A stretch of DNA of 41,543 bases, from positions 1 through 41,543 of the forward strand of contig PTKX01000008.1 in NCBI GenBank assembly GCA_002938195.1, read 5' to 3'. Below the pieces are notes generated by a model. It made no database searches, was not told where the DNA came from, and saw nothing but the letters and a program-made list of their open reading frames with translations. The stretch is from Alphaproteobacteria bacterium MarineAlpha5_Bin7. GTDB lineage: Bacteria; Pseudomonadota; Alphaproteobacteria; HIMB59; GCA-002718135. The stretch's first letter is position 1. Every line of letters starts with the position of its first letter. The translations under genes were made by a program, and so were the position numbers. Below, piece after piece: positions 19,300-29,270 of the stretch.

Positions 19300-19351
19300 A
19301 TTTCAATGTAATATATATTCCTATATTCAAAAAATTGTACTGGAAATCCTT

Positions 19352-20275
19352 GTGAAAATACTAGTAATATCCTCAAATCTCATAGGCGACACTGTTTTAT
19401 CTACTGGTGTTATAGAGGATTTTATTAAAAAATATCCAAATTCAAAATTAACTATAGTTATCGGCCCTTCAGCAGCACAAATATATGAGCATGTTCCTAA
19501 TCTTGATAAAATCATAATAATTAAGAAAAAAAAATTCAATTTGCATTGGTTTGAAATATATAAAAAATGTTTTTTTAATAAATGGGATATAATTATAGAT
19601 TTTAGATCTTCTTTAATTAGCTATATTCTGTTTCATAAAAAAAAATTTATTTTTAAAAAAAATGATCAAAGTCATCACTTAAATCAACTATCTTTTTATT
19701 TTAACTTTAATTGCAATAATCTTAAAATTTATAATAGTGATAAAGAAAATAATGAAATAAACACTTATTTAGAAAAAAATAAAAAATATATTGTTATTTG
19801 CCCTGGAGGTAATTGGAAGCCAAAAATATGGCCAGTAGAAAATTTTAATCTATTGGTTAATAGTATTAAGAAAATATATTCAAATGTTAAATTTATAATA
19901 GTAGGCTCTAAATTAGAAGAAGAAAATTATTTTATTAATGTCATCAAAGGGTTAGATAAAGATGATATAATAAATTTAATGGGAAAATCTCTTACATTAA
20001 CCTCCGCATATATGAAAAAAAGTACTTTGTTTATAGGTAATGACTCTGGATTAATGCATTTGTCGGCTGCTTCTAAATTGAACACCATAGGTTTATTTGG
20101 ACCTACAAATGATAAAATTTATTCACCAATAGGTGAAAATTGTTTTGTAATTAGAACAAAGGAAAGTTATGATTCTTTTTCCATCAAAAATATTGATCAA
20201 AATATTACTTACATGAATTCTATAGACTCCAATCAAATTATTGATTTGATAATAAATAAAAAACTCTTAGACTAA
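19352..20275 (+). CDS. Glycosyltransferase family 9 (ADP-heptose:LPS heptosyltransferase-like)
   Basis: 307 aa, GTG start; SSNLIGDTVLSTGVIEDFIKKYP, CPGGNWKPKIWPVENF, FIGNDSGLMHLSAASKLNTIGLFGPT. Confidence 0.9.
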   Translation: MKILVISSNLIGDTVLSTGVIEDFIKKYPNSKLTIVIGPSAAQIYEHVPNLDKIIIIKKKKFNLHWFEIYKKCFFNKWDIIIDFRSSLISYILFHKKKFIFKKNDQSHHLNQLSFYFNFNCNNLKIYNSDKENNEINTYLEKNKKYIVICPGGNWKPKIWPVENFNLLVNSIKKIYSNVKFIIVGSKLEEENYFINVIKGLDKDDIINLMGKSLTLTSAYMKKSTLFIGNDSGLMHLSAASKLNTIGLFGPTNDKIYSPIGENCFVIRTKESYDSFSIKNIDQNITYMNSIDSNQIIDLIINKKLLD

Positions 20276-21318
20276 TGATGAATAGACTAAATATTATTAA
20301 ACCAGATGATTGGCATGTGCATCTTCGAGAAGGAAAAATGCTAAATATTGTTTCAAAATTTTCAACTAGAATAAATAATCGATGTATTGTAATGCCAAAT
20401 TTAACTATACCAATAACCAATACTGAGTTAGCTAAAAAATATAAAAGTCAAATTCTTAGCTCAATACAAGAAGAATCTTTCATTCCACTTATTCCATGCT
20501 ATTTAACAGATAATTTAGATTTAAAAGATTTTAGAGATGGATTAATAAATGGTATATTTATTGGCGCTAAACTCTACCCACTTAATTCAACTACAAATTC
20601 AGATTATGGGGTATCAAATATAGAAAAAATATTTCCAGCTTTAGAAATTTTAGAGGAACATAATAAGAATTTACTTATACATGGTGAAAAAGTTGCAGAG
20701 ATAATAGATATTTTTGACAGAGAAAAATATTTTATTGATGATGAGTTAACTATTATAAGAAAAAAATTTCCTAAACTTAATATAGTCCTAGAACATGTAT
20801 CAAGTAAATATGGTGCAGATTTTGTTATAGAAAATAATAATATCGCTGGAACAATTACTCCGCATCATATGTTAATTACAAAAAAAGATGTATTTGGAGA
20901 AAATGAAATAGATCCAAATTTATTTTGTATGCCAGTGGTGAAAGAAGAGAAAGATTTAATAGCTTTAAGAAAATATGCTTGTTCAGGAAATAGTAAATTT
21001 TTTTTAGGGACTGATTCAGCTCCACATCCTGACACAGATAAAGAACCATCAAAATCAATTAAACCAGGTATTTTTTCTTCCCCATGCTCTATTGAATTAT
21101 ATGCTGAAATTTTTGAACAGGAAAATTCACTTCAAAATCTTGAAAAATTTTCTTCAATAAATGGTCCAAAATTTTATAATTTGAGTATAAACAAAGATAA
21201 ATTGACATTAATTAAAGAAAATTGGAAACTGGATAAATTTACAGTAAATAATGAAATTAAAATTAAAAATTTCTTTGGCGGAGAAGAAATTAAATGGAAA
21301 GTTGTATTGCAAGAATGA
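20275..21318 (+). CDS. pyrC: Dihydroorotase (class II, homodimeric)
   Basis: 347 aa; KPDDWHVHLREG, NLTIPITNTELA, GAKLYPLNSTTNSDYGV, FLGTDSAPHPDTDKE. Confidence 0.95.
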   Translation: MMNRLNIIKPDDWHVHLREGKMLNIVSKFSTRINNRCIVMPNLTIPITNTELAKKYKSQILSSIQEESFIPLIPCYLTDNLDLKDFRDGLINGIFIGAKLYPLNSTTNSDYGVSNIEKIFPALEILEEHNKNLLIHGEKVAEIIDIFDREKYFIDDELTIIRKKFPKLNIVLEHVSSKYGADFVIENNNIAGTITPHHMLITKKDVFGENEIDPNLFCMPVVKEEKDLIALRKYACSGNSKFFLGTDSAPHPDTDKEPSKSIKPGIFSSPCSIELYAEIFEQENSLQNLEKFSSINGPKFYNLSINKDKLTLIKENWKLDKFTVNNEIKIKNFFGGEEIKWKVVLQE

Positions 21319-21350
21319 TAAAAAAAAAATATTAGATAAATATAATTAAT

Positions 21351-21704
21351 ATGAATTTAGGCACAATTTTATATACTTGGTTTTATGGTAAATATGTTGG
21401 TTCAGATAATTTTAAAAATAGATATTATTGTAATAAAAAAAATTTTAATGACACTAATGCCAAAAGATGGGTAATTTTTTACAAAGAAATAGAAGCTACA
21501 AAAGTGCCACCTCACTGGCATGCTTGGCTTCATAAATCTATTGATGAACCACCTATAAATTATTCTCATCAATATTCTTGGCAAAAAGACCATACTCCTA
21601 ATTTGACAGGAACTTCGAAAGCATATTATCCAGATTCTTACCCTCTTTCAAAATCCAAAACTAAAGAAAAAACAGAAACAGATTATGAGCAATGGAAGCC
21701 TTAA
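21351..21704 (+). CDS. NADH:ubiquinone oxidoreductase 17.2 kDa (NDUFA12) family protein
   Basis: 117 aa; GKYVGSDNFKNRYY, RWVIFYKEIEATKVPPHWHAWLHKSIDEPP. Confidence 0.92.
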   Translation: MNLGTILYTWFYGKYVGSDNFKNRYYCNKKNFNDTNAKRWVIFYKEIEATKVPPHWHAWLHKSIDEPPINYSHQYSWQKDHTPNLTGTSKAYYPDSYPLSKSKTKEKTETDYEQWKP

Positions 21705-22074
21705 ACTAATTTTATTTTTATTTATATTTTTATTTTCCTTTTCAAGTTTTTCTGATCCAATAAGTGGTCAATCAGTTAATCTTAAAGTTTTAGATAAAAT
21801 TTCATCTAAAATTCAATCAATTACAATTAAAGTTAATGAATTTTTAAAATTTGGAACTTTGAAAATAGAAGTATACGCTTGTTTTAAAAGACCGCCGGAA
21901 GAAGTGCCTGAAGATTTCGTGCTTCTTAGAATCTTTGACACTAATAATGATAATGATCTAGAAAAAGTGTATCAAGGATGGATGATTTCATCTAATCCAA
22001 CTGCCACCCCTTTTGAACATCCTATTTATGATATTTGGGTTAATGATTGTAATATTTCTATAGACTCTTCATAA
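21685..22074 (+). CDS. DUF2155 domain-containing protein
   Basis: 129 aa; signal peptide, LKVLDKISSKI, FLKFGTLKIEVYACFKRPPEE, QGWMISSNPTATPFEHPIYDIWVNDC. Confidence 0.9.
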   Translation: MSNGSLKLILFLFIFLFSFSSFSDPISGQSVNLKVLDKISSKIQSITIKVNEFLKFGTLKIEVYACFKRPPEEVPEDFVLLRIFDTNNDNDLEKVYQGWMISSNPTATPFEHPIYDIWVNDCNISIDSS

Positions 22075-22679
22075 CTAATTTTATTATTAAATTCTGCTCT
22101 GTTTTGCAAACTTACATTAAGTTTTTTTTGATACTCTTTGTCAGAAATTTCGTAAGCACCGAATTGAGTTAAATGTTTATTGTAAAATTGTGAGTCGAGT
22201 AATAAAAAATTATTTTTTATTAAAATTGCTATTAAATATAATAAGCAGAATTTACTTGCATTTGAGATTGTGGAAAACATACTTTCTCCAAAAAAACATT
22301 TTCCAAGATGTACTCCATAAAGTCCTCCAATTAGCTTTTTTTTAGACCAACATTCAATTGAATGAGCGATATCTAGTTTATGTAAATTAATATAAGAATT
22401 TATTATTGTATTATTTATCCAAGTATCTTCATGATTCTTTCTTGGTAAAGAACATTGAAATATAACATTTTTAAATTCAGCATCTATTTTATATTCATAT
22501 CCTTTTTTTTTATAATCAATTAAAAGTCTTTTAGGGACATGAAATTCCTTAATTGGAATAATAAATCTATTATTGGGTTTATAAAATTTTATTTTACTGC
22601 TTGTGGCACTATCTGCCATTGGGAAATAGCCTTTACAGTATAAGTTAATTAATTTTTCAGGATCAAGAACTTGTGTCAA
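22026..22679 (-). CDS. aat: Leucyl/phenylalanyl-tRNA--protein transferase
   Basis: 217 aa; LINLYCKGYFPMADS, HVPKRLL, GLYGVHLGKCFFGESMFS, LLDSQFYNKHLTQFGAYEI. Confidence 0.93.
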   Translation of the reverse strand: MTQVLDPEKLINLYCKGYFPMADSATSSKIKFYKPNNRFIIPIKEFHVPKRLLIDYKKKGYEYKIDAEFKNVIFQCSLPRKNHEDTWINNTIINSYINLHKLDIAHSIECWSKKKLIGGLYGVHLGKCFFGESMFSTISNASKFCLLYLIAILIKNNFLLLDSQFYNKHLTQFGAYEISDKEYQKKLNVSLQNRAEFNNKISYEESIEILQSLTQIS

Positions 22680-24004
22680 TCAAATCTCGACATATAATTT
22701 AAATTATAATTGCCCGATATAAAATCTTCTGATTGAATAATTTTTTGATGTAACTGAATATTGGTGTCAATACCAAGTATTACATACTCCTCTAAAGCTC
22801 TTTTCATTTTTTTAATACAATCTTCTCTATTGTCTCCAAAAGTGATTAATTTAGCAATCAAACTGTCATAATGTGGTGGGACAGTACATCCAGGGTAAAT
22901 AGCGGAGTCAACTCTAACTCCTAAGCCTCCGGGTTGATGATATTGATTAACCTTCCCTGGCGATGGGATGAAAGTTTCAGGATGTTCAGCATTTATTCTG
23001 CATTCAATTGAATGCCCTTTCATATTTATGTCGTTTTGATTGAATGATATACTTTTCCCAAAAGCAGCTAAGATTTGTTCTTTTACAAGATCAATTTGAG
23101 TAACCATTTCTGTAACAGGATGCTCAACTTGTAATCTTGTATTCATTTCCATAAAGTAAAATTTATTATTTTCATATAAAAATTCTAGGGTACCAACCCC
23201 CTCATAACCTATAGATTTAATAGCCTTAATGCATAAGTCACTTATTTCATTTCTTTGATCTTGAGTTAAAATATTGCTTGGACATTCTTCAATTAGTTTT
23301 TGATGTTTTCTTTGAATTGAGCAATCTCTTTCACCAAGAGTGACAATATTTCCAGCAGCATCTGCTAAAATTTGAATTTCTATATGCTTTGGATTTGCTA
23401 AATATTTCTCTATATAAACAGTATCATCGTTAAATGCTTTTTTAGATTCAATTTTAGCTGATTCTATAGTTTTTTCTAAATTTTGAATATTATTTAATAT
23501 TCTCATTCCTTTTCCACCACCACCACTTGCAGCTTTAATAATTACTGGCAAACCTACATCTTCAATAAATTTCTTAACTTTTGAAACATCTTTAAGATCA
23601 TTTAATCCAGGGACAGTAGGCACTCCATTTTCATTCATAACTTCTTTAGCTTTAATTTTATCTCCCATTAACGCTATATGAGTAGATTTAGGCCCTATAA
23701 ATTTGATTTGATGTTCTTCTATTATTTCAGCAAATCTTTTATTTTCACTTAAAAAGCCATAACCAGGATGAATAGCATCAACATCAGTAATTGTAGCCGC
23801 AGTTATAATAGCTGGTATATTTAAATAACTTAATTGAGCAGCTGCAGGGCCAACGCAAACACTTTCATCAGACATTTTGACGTGCATAGCAGATTCATCT
23901 GCATCAGAATGTATCGCAACTGTTTTAATGTTGAGTTCTCTGCAGGCTCTCAATATTCTGAGTGCAATTTCACCTCTGTTAGCAATTAAAATTTTTTTGA
24001 ACAT
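22676..24004 (-). CDS. accC: Acetyl-CoA carboxylase biotin carboxylase subunit
   Basis: 442 aa; KKILIANRGEIALRILRACRELNI, GGGGKGMRI, EMNTRLQVEHPVTEMVT. Confidence 0.97.
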   Translation of the reverse strand: MFKKILIANRGEIALRILRACRELNIKTVAIHSDADESAMHVKMSDESVCVGPAAAQLSYLNIPAIITAATITDVDAIHPGYGFLSENKRFAEIIEEHQIKFIGPKSTHIALMGDKIKAKEVMNENGVPTVPGLNDLKDVSKVKKFIEDVGLPVIIKAASGGGGKGMRILNNIQNLEKTIESAKIESKKAFNDDTVYIEKYLANPKHIEIQILADAAGNIVTLGERDCSIQRKHQKLIEECPSNILTQDQRNEISDLCIKAIKSIGYEGVGTLEFLYENNKFYFMEMNTRLQVEHPVTEMVTQIDLVKEQILAAFGKSISFNQNDINMKGHSIECRINAEHPETFIPSPGKVNQYHQPGGLGVRVDSAIYPGCTVPPHYDSLIAKLITFGDNREDCIKKMKRALEEYVILGIDTNIQLHQKIIQSEDFISGNYNLNYMSRFD

Positions 24005-24450
24005 TATTCAAAAATTACAAGATCGTCTCCAAATTCAACTGGCTGACTATTTAACACAATAATTTTTTTAATTACTCCAGATTTTGGGGCTTTAATTTCG
24101 TTAAAAGTCTTCATTGCTTCTATGAGCAACAGTATATCTCCTTGTTTAACGTGCTGACCTTCCTTTATATAAGGTTGTGAAGCCGGATCTGGCGATAAAT
24201 AAGCTACACCAACCATTGGTGAATTGATAATATTTTCTGATTTAATCTGTTCTTTGATTTGTGTATCTGATTCAGGACTGCTTTCAATTTTTTTATGTTT
24301 ATTTTTTTGTGTTTCACTATTGATATCTCCAGTTGATATTTCAACTTCATAATCCTTTTTTTTAATTTTTATTTTATTAATATTTTTTAGTTTTAATTCT
24401 TTTTGTAGTAAATTTATGTTTTCAATATCAATTTTATCTATTTTTGTCAT
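24004..24450 (-). CDS. accB: Acetyl-CoA carboxylase biotin carboxyl carrier protein
   Basis: 148 aa; biotinylation region LLLIEAMKTFNEIKAPKSG. Confidence 0.95.
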   Translation of the reverse strand: MTKIDKIDIENINLLQKELKLKNINKIKIKKKDYEVEISTGDINSETQKNKHKKIESSPESDTQIKEQIKSENIINSPMVGVAYLSPDPASQPYIKEGQHVKQGDILLLIEAMKTFNEIKAPKSGVIKKIIVLNSQPVEFGDDLVIFE

Positions 24451-24461
24451 ACTTTTATTTT

Positions 24462-24899
24462 TTAAGAATTAATTATGTTATTAATGGCCTCAATAGCTAG
24501 AATATAACTCCAGTAACCAAAACCACATATTAAACCATTTACTCCTTCAGATGTAATACTTTTTCTTCTATATTCTTCTCTACTATATATGTTTGATAAG
24601 TGTATTTCAATTTTTGGTTTTGATAAAGCTCTTAAAGCATCCAATAAAGCTACAGAAGTATGTGTAAAAGCTGCAGGATTTATAATAAGTCCATCATATT
24701 TTTCTTCAGCTGATTGTATATAATTAATTATTTCACCTTCATTATTACTTTGACAAAAGAACAACTCTAAATTTAGCTTTTTACACTTGTCCTTTGATTG
24801 TTTTTCAATATCTTCTATAGAAATTTCTCCATATACATTTTTTTCGCGATTGCCTAATAAGTTTAAATTTGGTCCATTAATTATAATAATCTTCTTCAT
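24462..24899 (-). CDS. aroQ: Type II 3-dehydroquinate dehydratase
   Basis: 145 aa; IIINGPNLNLLGNREKNVYG, INPAAFTHTSVALLDAL, EIHLSNIYSREEYRRKS. Confidence 0.96.
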   Translation of the reverse strand: MKKIIIINGPNLNLLGNREKNVYGEISIEDIEKQSKDKCKKLNLELFFCQSNNEGEIINYIQSAEEKYDGLIINPAAFTHTSVALLDALRALSKPKIEIHLSNIYSREEYRRKSITSEGVNGLICGFGYWSYILAIEAINNIINS

Positions 24900-25984
24900 A
24901 AAATACTTTTTAAATCAAAATGTTTACTTAACGCAAGCCCTTGATTTTGATAATTTGATTTAATATTTGATCCATATACTACCTTTGATTTTTTGTTAAG
25001 CCTTTCGTATTTTATTCTAGCTATAACTTGCCCATCTTCTAAAATAAAAGGAACTTCATTAGTTTTTATTTCTAAAACAGCATAGGATCCTCCAGGATCT
25101 CCAAAACCTGGATCAAAAAACCCAGCATAATGAACTCTAAAATCTCCTATTCCAGTATCATAAGGAACCATTTCTCCAGCCATATTAGGTGGAATTCTAA
25201 TTTTTTGCTTTGATTTTAGTATGTAAAATTTACCTGGTTTAATAGTTATATAGGAATTTTTAGATTTTAAAGGAATCCAATAATCTAATACTTTATGTTT
25301 TTTTATTTTATTAAAATCTAAAACAGGAGCACTTTTTTTGGCTTGAAAAGCAGAAATATTGTTTTCATCGTTTAAATCAACACCGATTTTTAAACCTGAA
25401 TCGACGCTTACCATAGAGTTTGTATTTTTTGGATTAAATATTATAGGATCACTATTATGTAATTTTATTAAGGAAGCATCATTTATAAAATCATTATCTT
25501 CGTATATTAATCTCATTTGGTTGAGAGAGTCACCTTTTTTTAGTATTATATCAAATGATCTAGAGGTAATTTCTAAAAAAATTTCTCCTTGATAATTTCG
25601 GGGAATCTTTTCATATTCGTCACTATAATCTAAAATTGTTCTACAAAATATATCTAATCTACCTGTACTACTTTTAGGATTACATTTACCAAAAATTTTA
25701 TTTGATAAATTTAATTTCTCATTTAGTTTAACTATATAGGTAACATTCTTTTTAAAAATTTTAATATTATTTAAATCAATCTTTTTAATAAATATTGTTT
25801 TAAGCTTATCTCTTATTTTTCCATTTGGAGATAAGAAACTAGCTTTAACTTCGTAAGCTTCTTCGCTCAGAGTAAGATCAAGGCTTGAGGGTTGAATTTG
25901 GCTTTTTTTATAATGATTGTTGATAATTTTATTATTATTTAATAACTTTGCATAATCTTTGTGAGTTAGCGAGCCTTTATTCAT
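24896..25984 (-). CDS. dcd: 2'-deoxycytidine 5'-triphosphate deaminase, long (tandem-domain) form
   Basis: 362 aa; IQPSSLDLTLSEEAYEV, GKCNPKSSTGRLDIFCRT, HYAGFFDPGFGDPGG. Confidence 0.9.
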   Translation of the reverse strand: MNKGSLTHKDYAKLLNNNKIINNHYKKSQIQPSSLDLTLSEEAYEVKASFLSPNGKIRDKLKTIFIKKIDLNNIKIFKKNVTYIVKLNEKLNLSNKIFGKCNPKSSTGRLDIFCRTILDYSDEYEKIPRNYQGEIFLEITSRSFDIILKKGDSLNQMRLIYEDNDFINDASLIKLHNSDPIIFNPKNTNSMVSVDSGLKIGVDLNDENNISAFQAKKSAPVLDFNKIKKHKVLDYWIPLKSKNSYITIKPGKFYILKSKQKIRIPPNMAGEMVPYDTGIGDFRVHYAGFFDPGFGDPGGSYAVLEIKTNEVPFILEDGQVIARIKYERLNKKSKVVYGSNIKSNYQNQGLALSKHFDLKSIL

Positions 25985-27299
25985 CTGAAATTATTTCTTT
26001 TTTTTCTTTGGCATAATTTTGTAATTTTTTATTTGTGGAGCCACTTATTATATCATTATATCTTTGTAATGCCTTGTCATTTTTTGAATTAATCATAAAA
26101 ATATTTCCTTCTAAAAAAATAACCCAATCATCTTTGTTTAACAGATTTGCTAAATTTTTAAATTTTTTTTGCAATAAGATATCATATTGAAAAATAAAAA
26201 TTAAATCTGAATAATAATCAAACATCTTTCTATTATCTTTAAGTGAATTTTTCTCATAATTTTCATATTCAATTTTAAACAATTGTTTTTTTACATACTT
26301 ATTATTATTTTGATTATTTAATACCTTTTGATAAAATTTTTTTGCTTCATTTGTAAAGCCGTGAGCTAAAAGTAGATCAGCTTTTGTTTCAATTAGAAAA
26401 ATATATTCAGGGTATTTATTAATAATATTATTTAATATTTTTAGTGATTCTTTCAGCCTCCCTTTTCTTGATAGCAAAATTGAGTTTGCAAAATTATAAT
26501 AATCACCATCTAAGTGATTATAAAATTCATTATTGTTTTTACTAGTAAAACCAAATAATTTTGCTTTAGAAAAATCAAAATTAATATTTAAATTATTATT
26601 TTGTAAATTAGACTTAACTACACTATTGTTTTCTAAAATTTTATATCTCTCTTCATAGACTGGGTGAGATGAAAATTTATAGTCATCGTTGCTTATACCG
26701 CTTTCAAAAGATTTTTTTTCTAAAAAAATTAAAAATTTTATTAAATCTTTAGAAGATATATTAAGTTCTTTTAACTTTTTTGCTGCAAATGTATCAGCCT
26801 CTCTTTCTTGCTCTCTACTAAAGTAAGAATAGTAATTTTTAATATTAACCTGGCTTGTTATTAATGATTGCATCAAATAATCAGAATTGTTTGCTAATAT
26901 TGATGTTGCTATTAAAGATATGTTGCCTATTTTATTAAAAGTATTAATCTTTTTTAGAGAATCTATTCTTTTAGTTATATGAAAACTTTCTAAATGACCT
27001 AATTCATGAGCTAAAACACCAATTAAAGCTTTGTAAGAAGGGACATATTTTATTAAACCAGTCGTTATAAATAATTTTCTTTTTTCGTTAATAAATGCAT
27101 TTGGATTTTCGTCTAATACAATTGAATATTCAATTTTGATGTTTGTGCTATTTTTTTGAATTAAATTTAATTGATCTTTGATTAAATTTTCTATTTGAAA
27201 ATCATGTATTGTTGTTGCGCTAGCTTTTGAAAAACAAATTAAAAAAATACAAAATATAATTTTTTTAATATTATGCTGACCACCAACCAGACTTTTCAT
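25977..27299 (-). CDS. M48 family metalloprotease with TPR-like C-terminus (BepA/YfgC-like)
   Basis: Track ORF to 27311; ATG at 27297-27299 gives MKSLVGGQHNIKKIIFCIFLICFSKASA signal peptide. HEXXH motif in GVLAHELGHLESFH, EREADTFAAKKL. Confidence 0.88.
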   Translation of the reverse strand: MKSLVGGQHNIKKIIFCIFLICFSKASATTIHDFQIENLIKDQLNLIQKNSTNIKIEYSIVLDENPNAFINEKRKLFITTGLIKYVPSYKALIGVLAHELGHLESFHITKRIDSLKKINTFNKIGNISLIATSILANNSDYLMQSLITSQVNIKNYYSYFSREQEREADTFAAKKLKELNISSKDLIKFLIFLEKKSFESGISNDDYKFSSHPVYEERYKILENNSVVKSNLQNNNLNINFDFSKAKLFGFTSKNNNEFYNHLDGDYYNFANSILLSRKGRLKESLKILNNIINKYPEYIFLIETKADLLLAHGFTNEAKKFYQKVLNNQNNNKYVKKQLFKIEYENYEKNSLKDNRKMFDYYSDLIFIFQYDILLQKKFKNLANLLNKDDWVIFLEGNIFMINSKNDKALQRYNDIISGSTNKKLQNYAKEKKEIISDE

Positions 27300-29118
27300 T
27301 TTTATCATCAATTTGTTTATCTGAAACTTCTTTTTTATCTAAGATAATTTTATCATCTTTGGTTTTATTTATTTTTTTTGCAATTTTTTTCTTTTTTTTG
27401 ATTGTTTTGATTACAGTTTTTTTATTTTTTTTAGCACTATCTTTAGTTTTAACTTTTTCTTTAGTATCTGGTATTGATTTATGGTTATTTTCTACAACAT
27501 CGATTAAAGGTTCATGCAAAGAAAAATGATCATCAAATGAAAATTCAATTATAGAGCTATATTTTTGCTCTAGATTATTGATTTCTTCTCTTTTAATATT
27601 AATCAAAGTTTCTGCTAATGCAGAATTACATTTTACTAAAATTTTTAAATTTTTTGTATTGATAATTTTTTCTTTTAAAACTTTTATTATTTGTTCTGAT
27701 ATTGAATGAACATTTAAAATAATGCCTGATCCATTGCAAAAATGACATTTATTATATGATCGTTCTATCAGGCTAGATCTTAATCTTTGTCTTGATAATT
27801 CAAGCAAACCAAACATGCTTATTCTTCCTATTTGCACTCTAGCTCTATCTCTATAGAGTGCAGTTTTAATAGTTTTTTCAACTTTATAATTATTTCTATA
27901 ATCATCCATATCGATAAAATCTATAACTACTAATCCACCCAGATCTCTTAATCTTAACTGTCTGGCTATTTCATTAGCAGCTTCTAAATTTGTTTTTAAT
28001 GCAGTATTTTCAATATTTCTTTCAGAGGTATTTTTTCCAGAGTTCACATCAATAGCTACAAGAGCCTCTGTAGTATTTATTACAATTGAACCTCCTGACT
28101 CTAAGTTAACTTTTAAGCTGAATAAATCATTAATTTGATGTTCAATATTATTTTCATTGAATAGAGATTTATCCTTATCTTTAAATAATTTTATATTTTT
28201 TATTTTTAAAGGAACAATATTTTTTGTGTATTTTTTTGCTAGATCAAAACCATTTTTTCCTTCTACATAAACTTCATCAACTTCTTTTGTTAATAAATCT
28301 CTAATAGTTCTTTTTATTATATTTCCTTCTTCATAAATAATGATAGGAGCTGAGGATTTGAGAGTTATTTCTCTAATTTTATTCCATTGATTAGTTAAAA
28401 ACTCAAGATCTTTGGAAATTTCTTTTTTAGTTTTACCTATTCCAGCAGTTCTAATTATGACAGACATTTTTTCAGGTATGTTTATATTTTCTAATACTGA
28501 TTTAAGATTTTTTCTTTCTTCATAATCAGCAATTTTTCTAGATATCCCATTTTTGTTAAGACTATTTGGCATTAGAACACAGTATCTTCCTGCAAAAGAT
28601 AGGAAAGTCGTCAAAGCAGCACCTTTCAAACCTCTTTCTTCTTTATTAATTTGAACAAGCATCACCTGTCTGGGTTTAATAACATCTTGAATTTTATATT
28701 TTTTAAAAAAACTTAAATAATTTTTTTTGGTATCATGTTTAGATTTAATTTTAATTTCTTCTTCTTTTGAACCATTTTTAACATCAATTTCATCTTCATT
28801 AGATATTTCTTCTATCTCTTCGTCAGATTGTAATTTACTAGATAATTTTTTTAAGCTCTCCTGATCTGAATTTGGTATTTTAAAATAATCTGGATGTATT
28901 TCTGTTAGTGGCAGAAAGCCGTGTCTGTGTGAACCAAAATCTACAAAAGCTGCTTGCAAAGAAGGCTCAATTCTGGTTATTTTAGCTAGATATACATCGC
29001 CTTTAACAGCATTATTTTTATTTGTTTCAATCTCGAAATCATCAAGTTTTCCATTTTCAGTAACTGCGACCCTAATTTCATCATCTGATGATGTATCAAT
29101 AAGTATCTTTTTTGACAT
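27271..29118 (-). CDS. rne: Ribonuclease E/G
   Basis: 615 aa; MSKKILIDTSSDDEIRVAVTENGKLDDFEIE, S1 domain GDVYLAKITRIEPSLQAAFVDFGSHRHGFLPL, DLGGLVVIDFIDM, CHFCNGSG Zn-link; terminal SGWWSA. Confidence 0.93.
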   Translation of the reverse strand: MSKKILIDTSSDDEIRVAVTENGKLDDFEIETNKNNAVKGDVYLAKITRIEPSLQAAFVDFGSHRHGFLPLTEIHPDYFKIPNSDQESLKKLSSKLQSDEEIEEISNEDEIDVKNGSKEEEIKIKSKHDTKKNYLSFFKKYKIQDVIKPRQVMLVQINKEERGLKGAALTTFLSFAGRYCVLMPNSLNKNGISRKIADYEERKNLKSVLENINIPEKMSVIIRTAGIGKTKKEISKDLEFLTNQWNKIREITLKSSAPIIIYEEGNIIKRTIRDLLTKEVDEVYVEGKNGFDLAKKYTKNIVPLKIKNIKLFKDKDKSLFNENNIEHQINDLFSLKVNLESGGSIVINTTEALVAIDVNSGKNTSERNIENTALKTNLEAANEIARQLRLRDLGGLVVIDFIDMDDYRNNYKVEKTIKTALYRDRARVQIGRISMFGLLELSRQRLRSSLIERSYNKCHFCNGSGIILNVHSISEQIIKVLKEKIINTKNLKILVKCNSALAETLINIKREEINNLEQKYSSIIEFSFDDHFSLHEPLIDVVENNHKSIPDTKEKVKTKDSAKKNKKTVIKTIKKKKKIAKKINKTKDDKIILDKKEVSDKQIDDKNEKSGWWSA

Positions 29119-29270
29119 TTGTTTAAAACTCCGTGTGTATGTATTTTTTGGTTATTCATCGTCTAATAATCTTTAAAAATAGTATATAAATTTATATAAT
29201 TTTATGGTTATGATATATTTTCATCTATTGTCATATTTTTAACTCTTTCACAATCTACAAATTAAAATAG

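Noticed and set aside
20876-21058. Minus-strand 60-aa ORF in pyrC
   Set aside because: Antisense shadow of a conserved enzyme.
29183-29198. Palindrome TATATAAATTTATATA between rne and PBP1A
   Set aside because: Pure A/T palindrome in a very AT-rich spacer; expected by chance at roughly this length, and no known motif.
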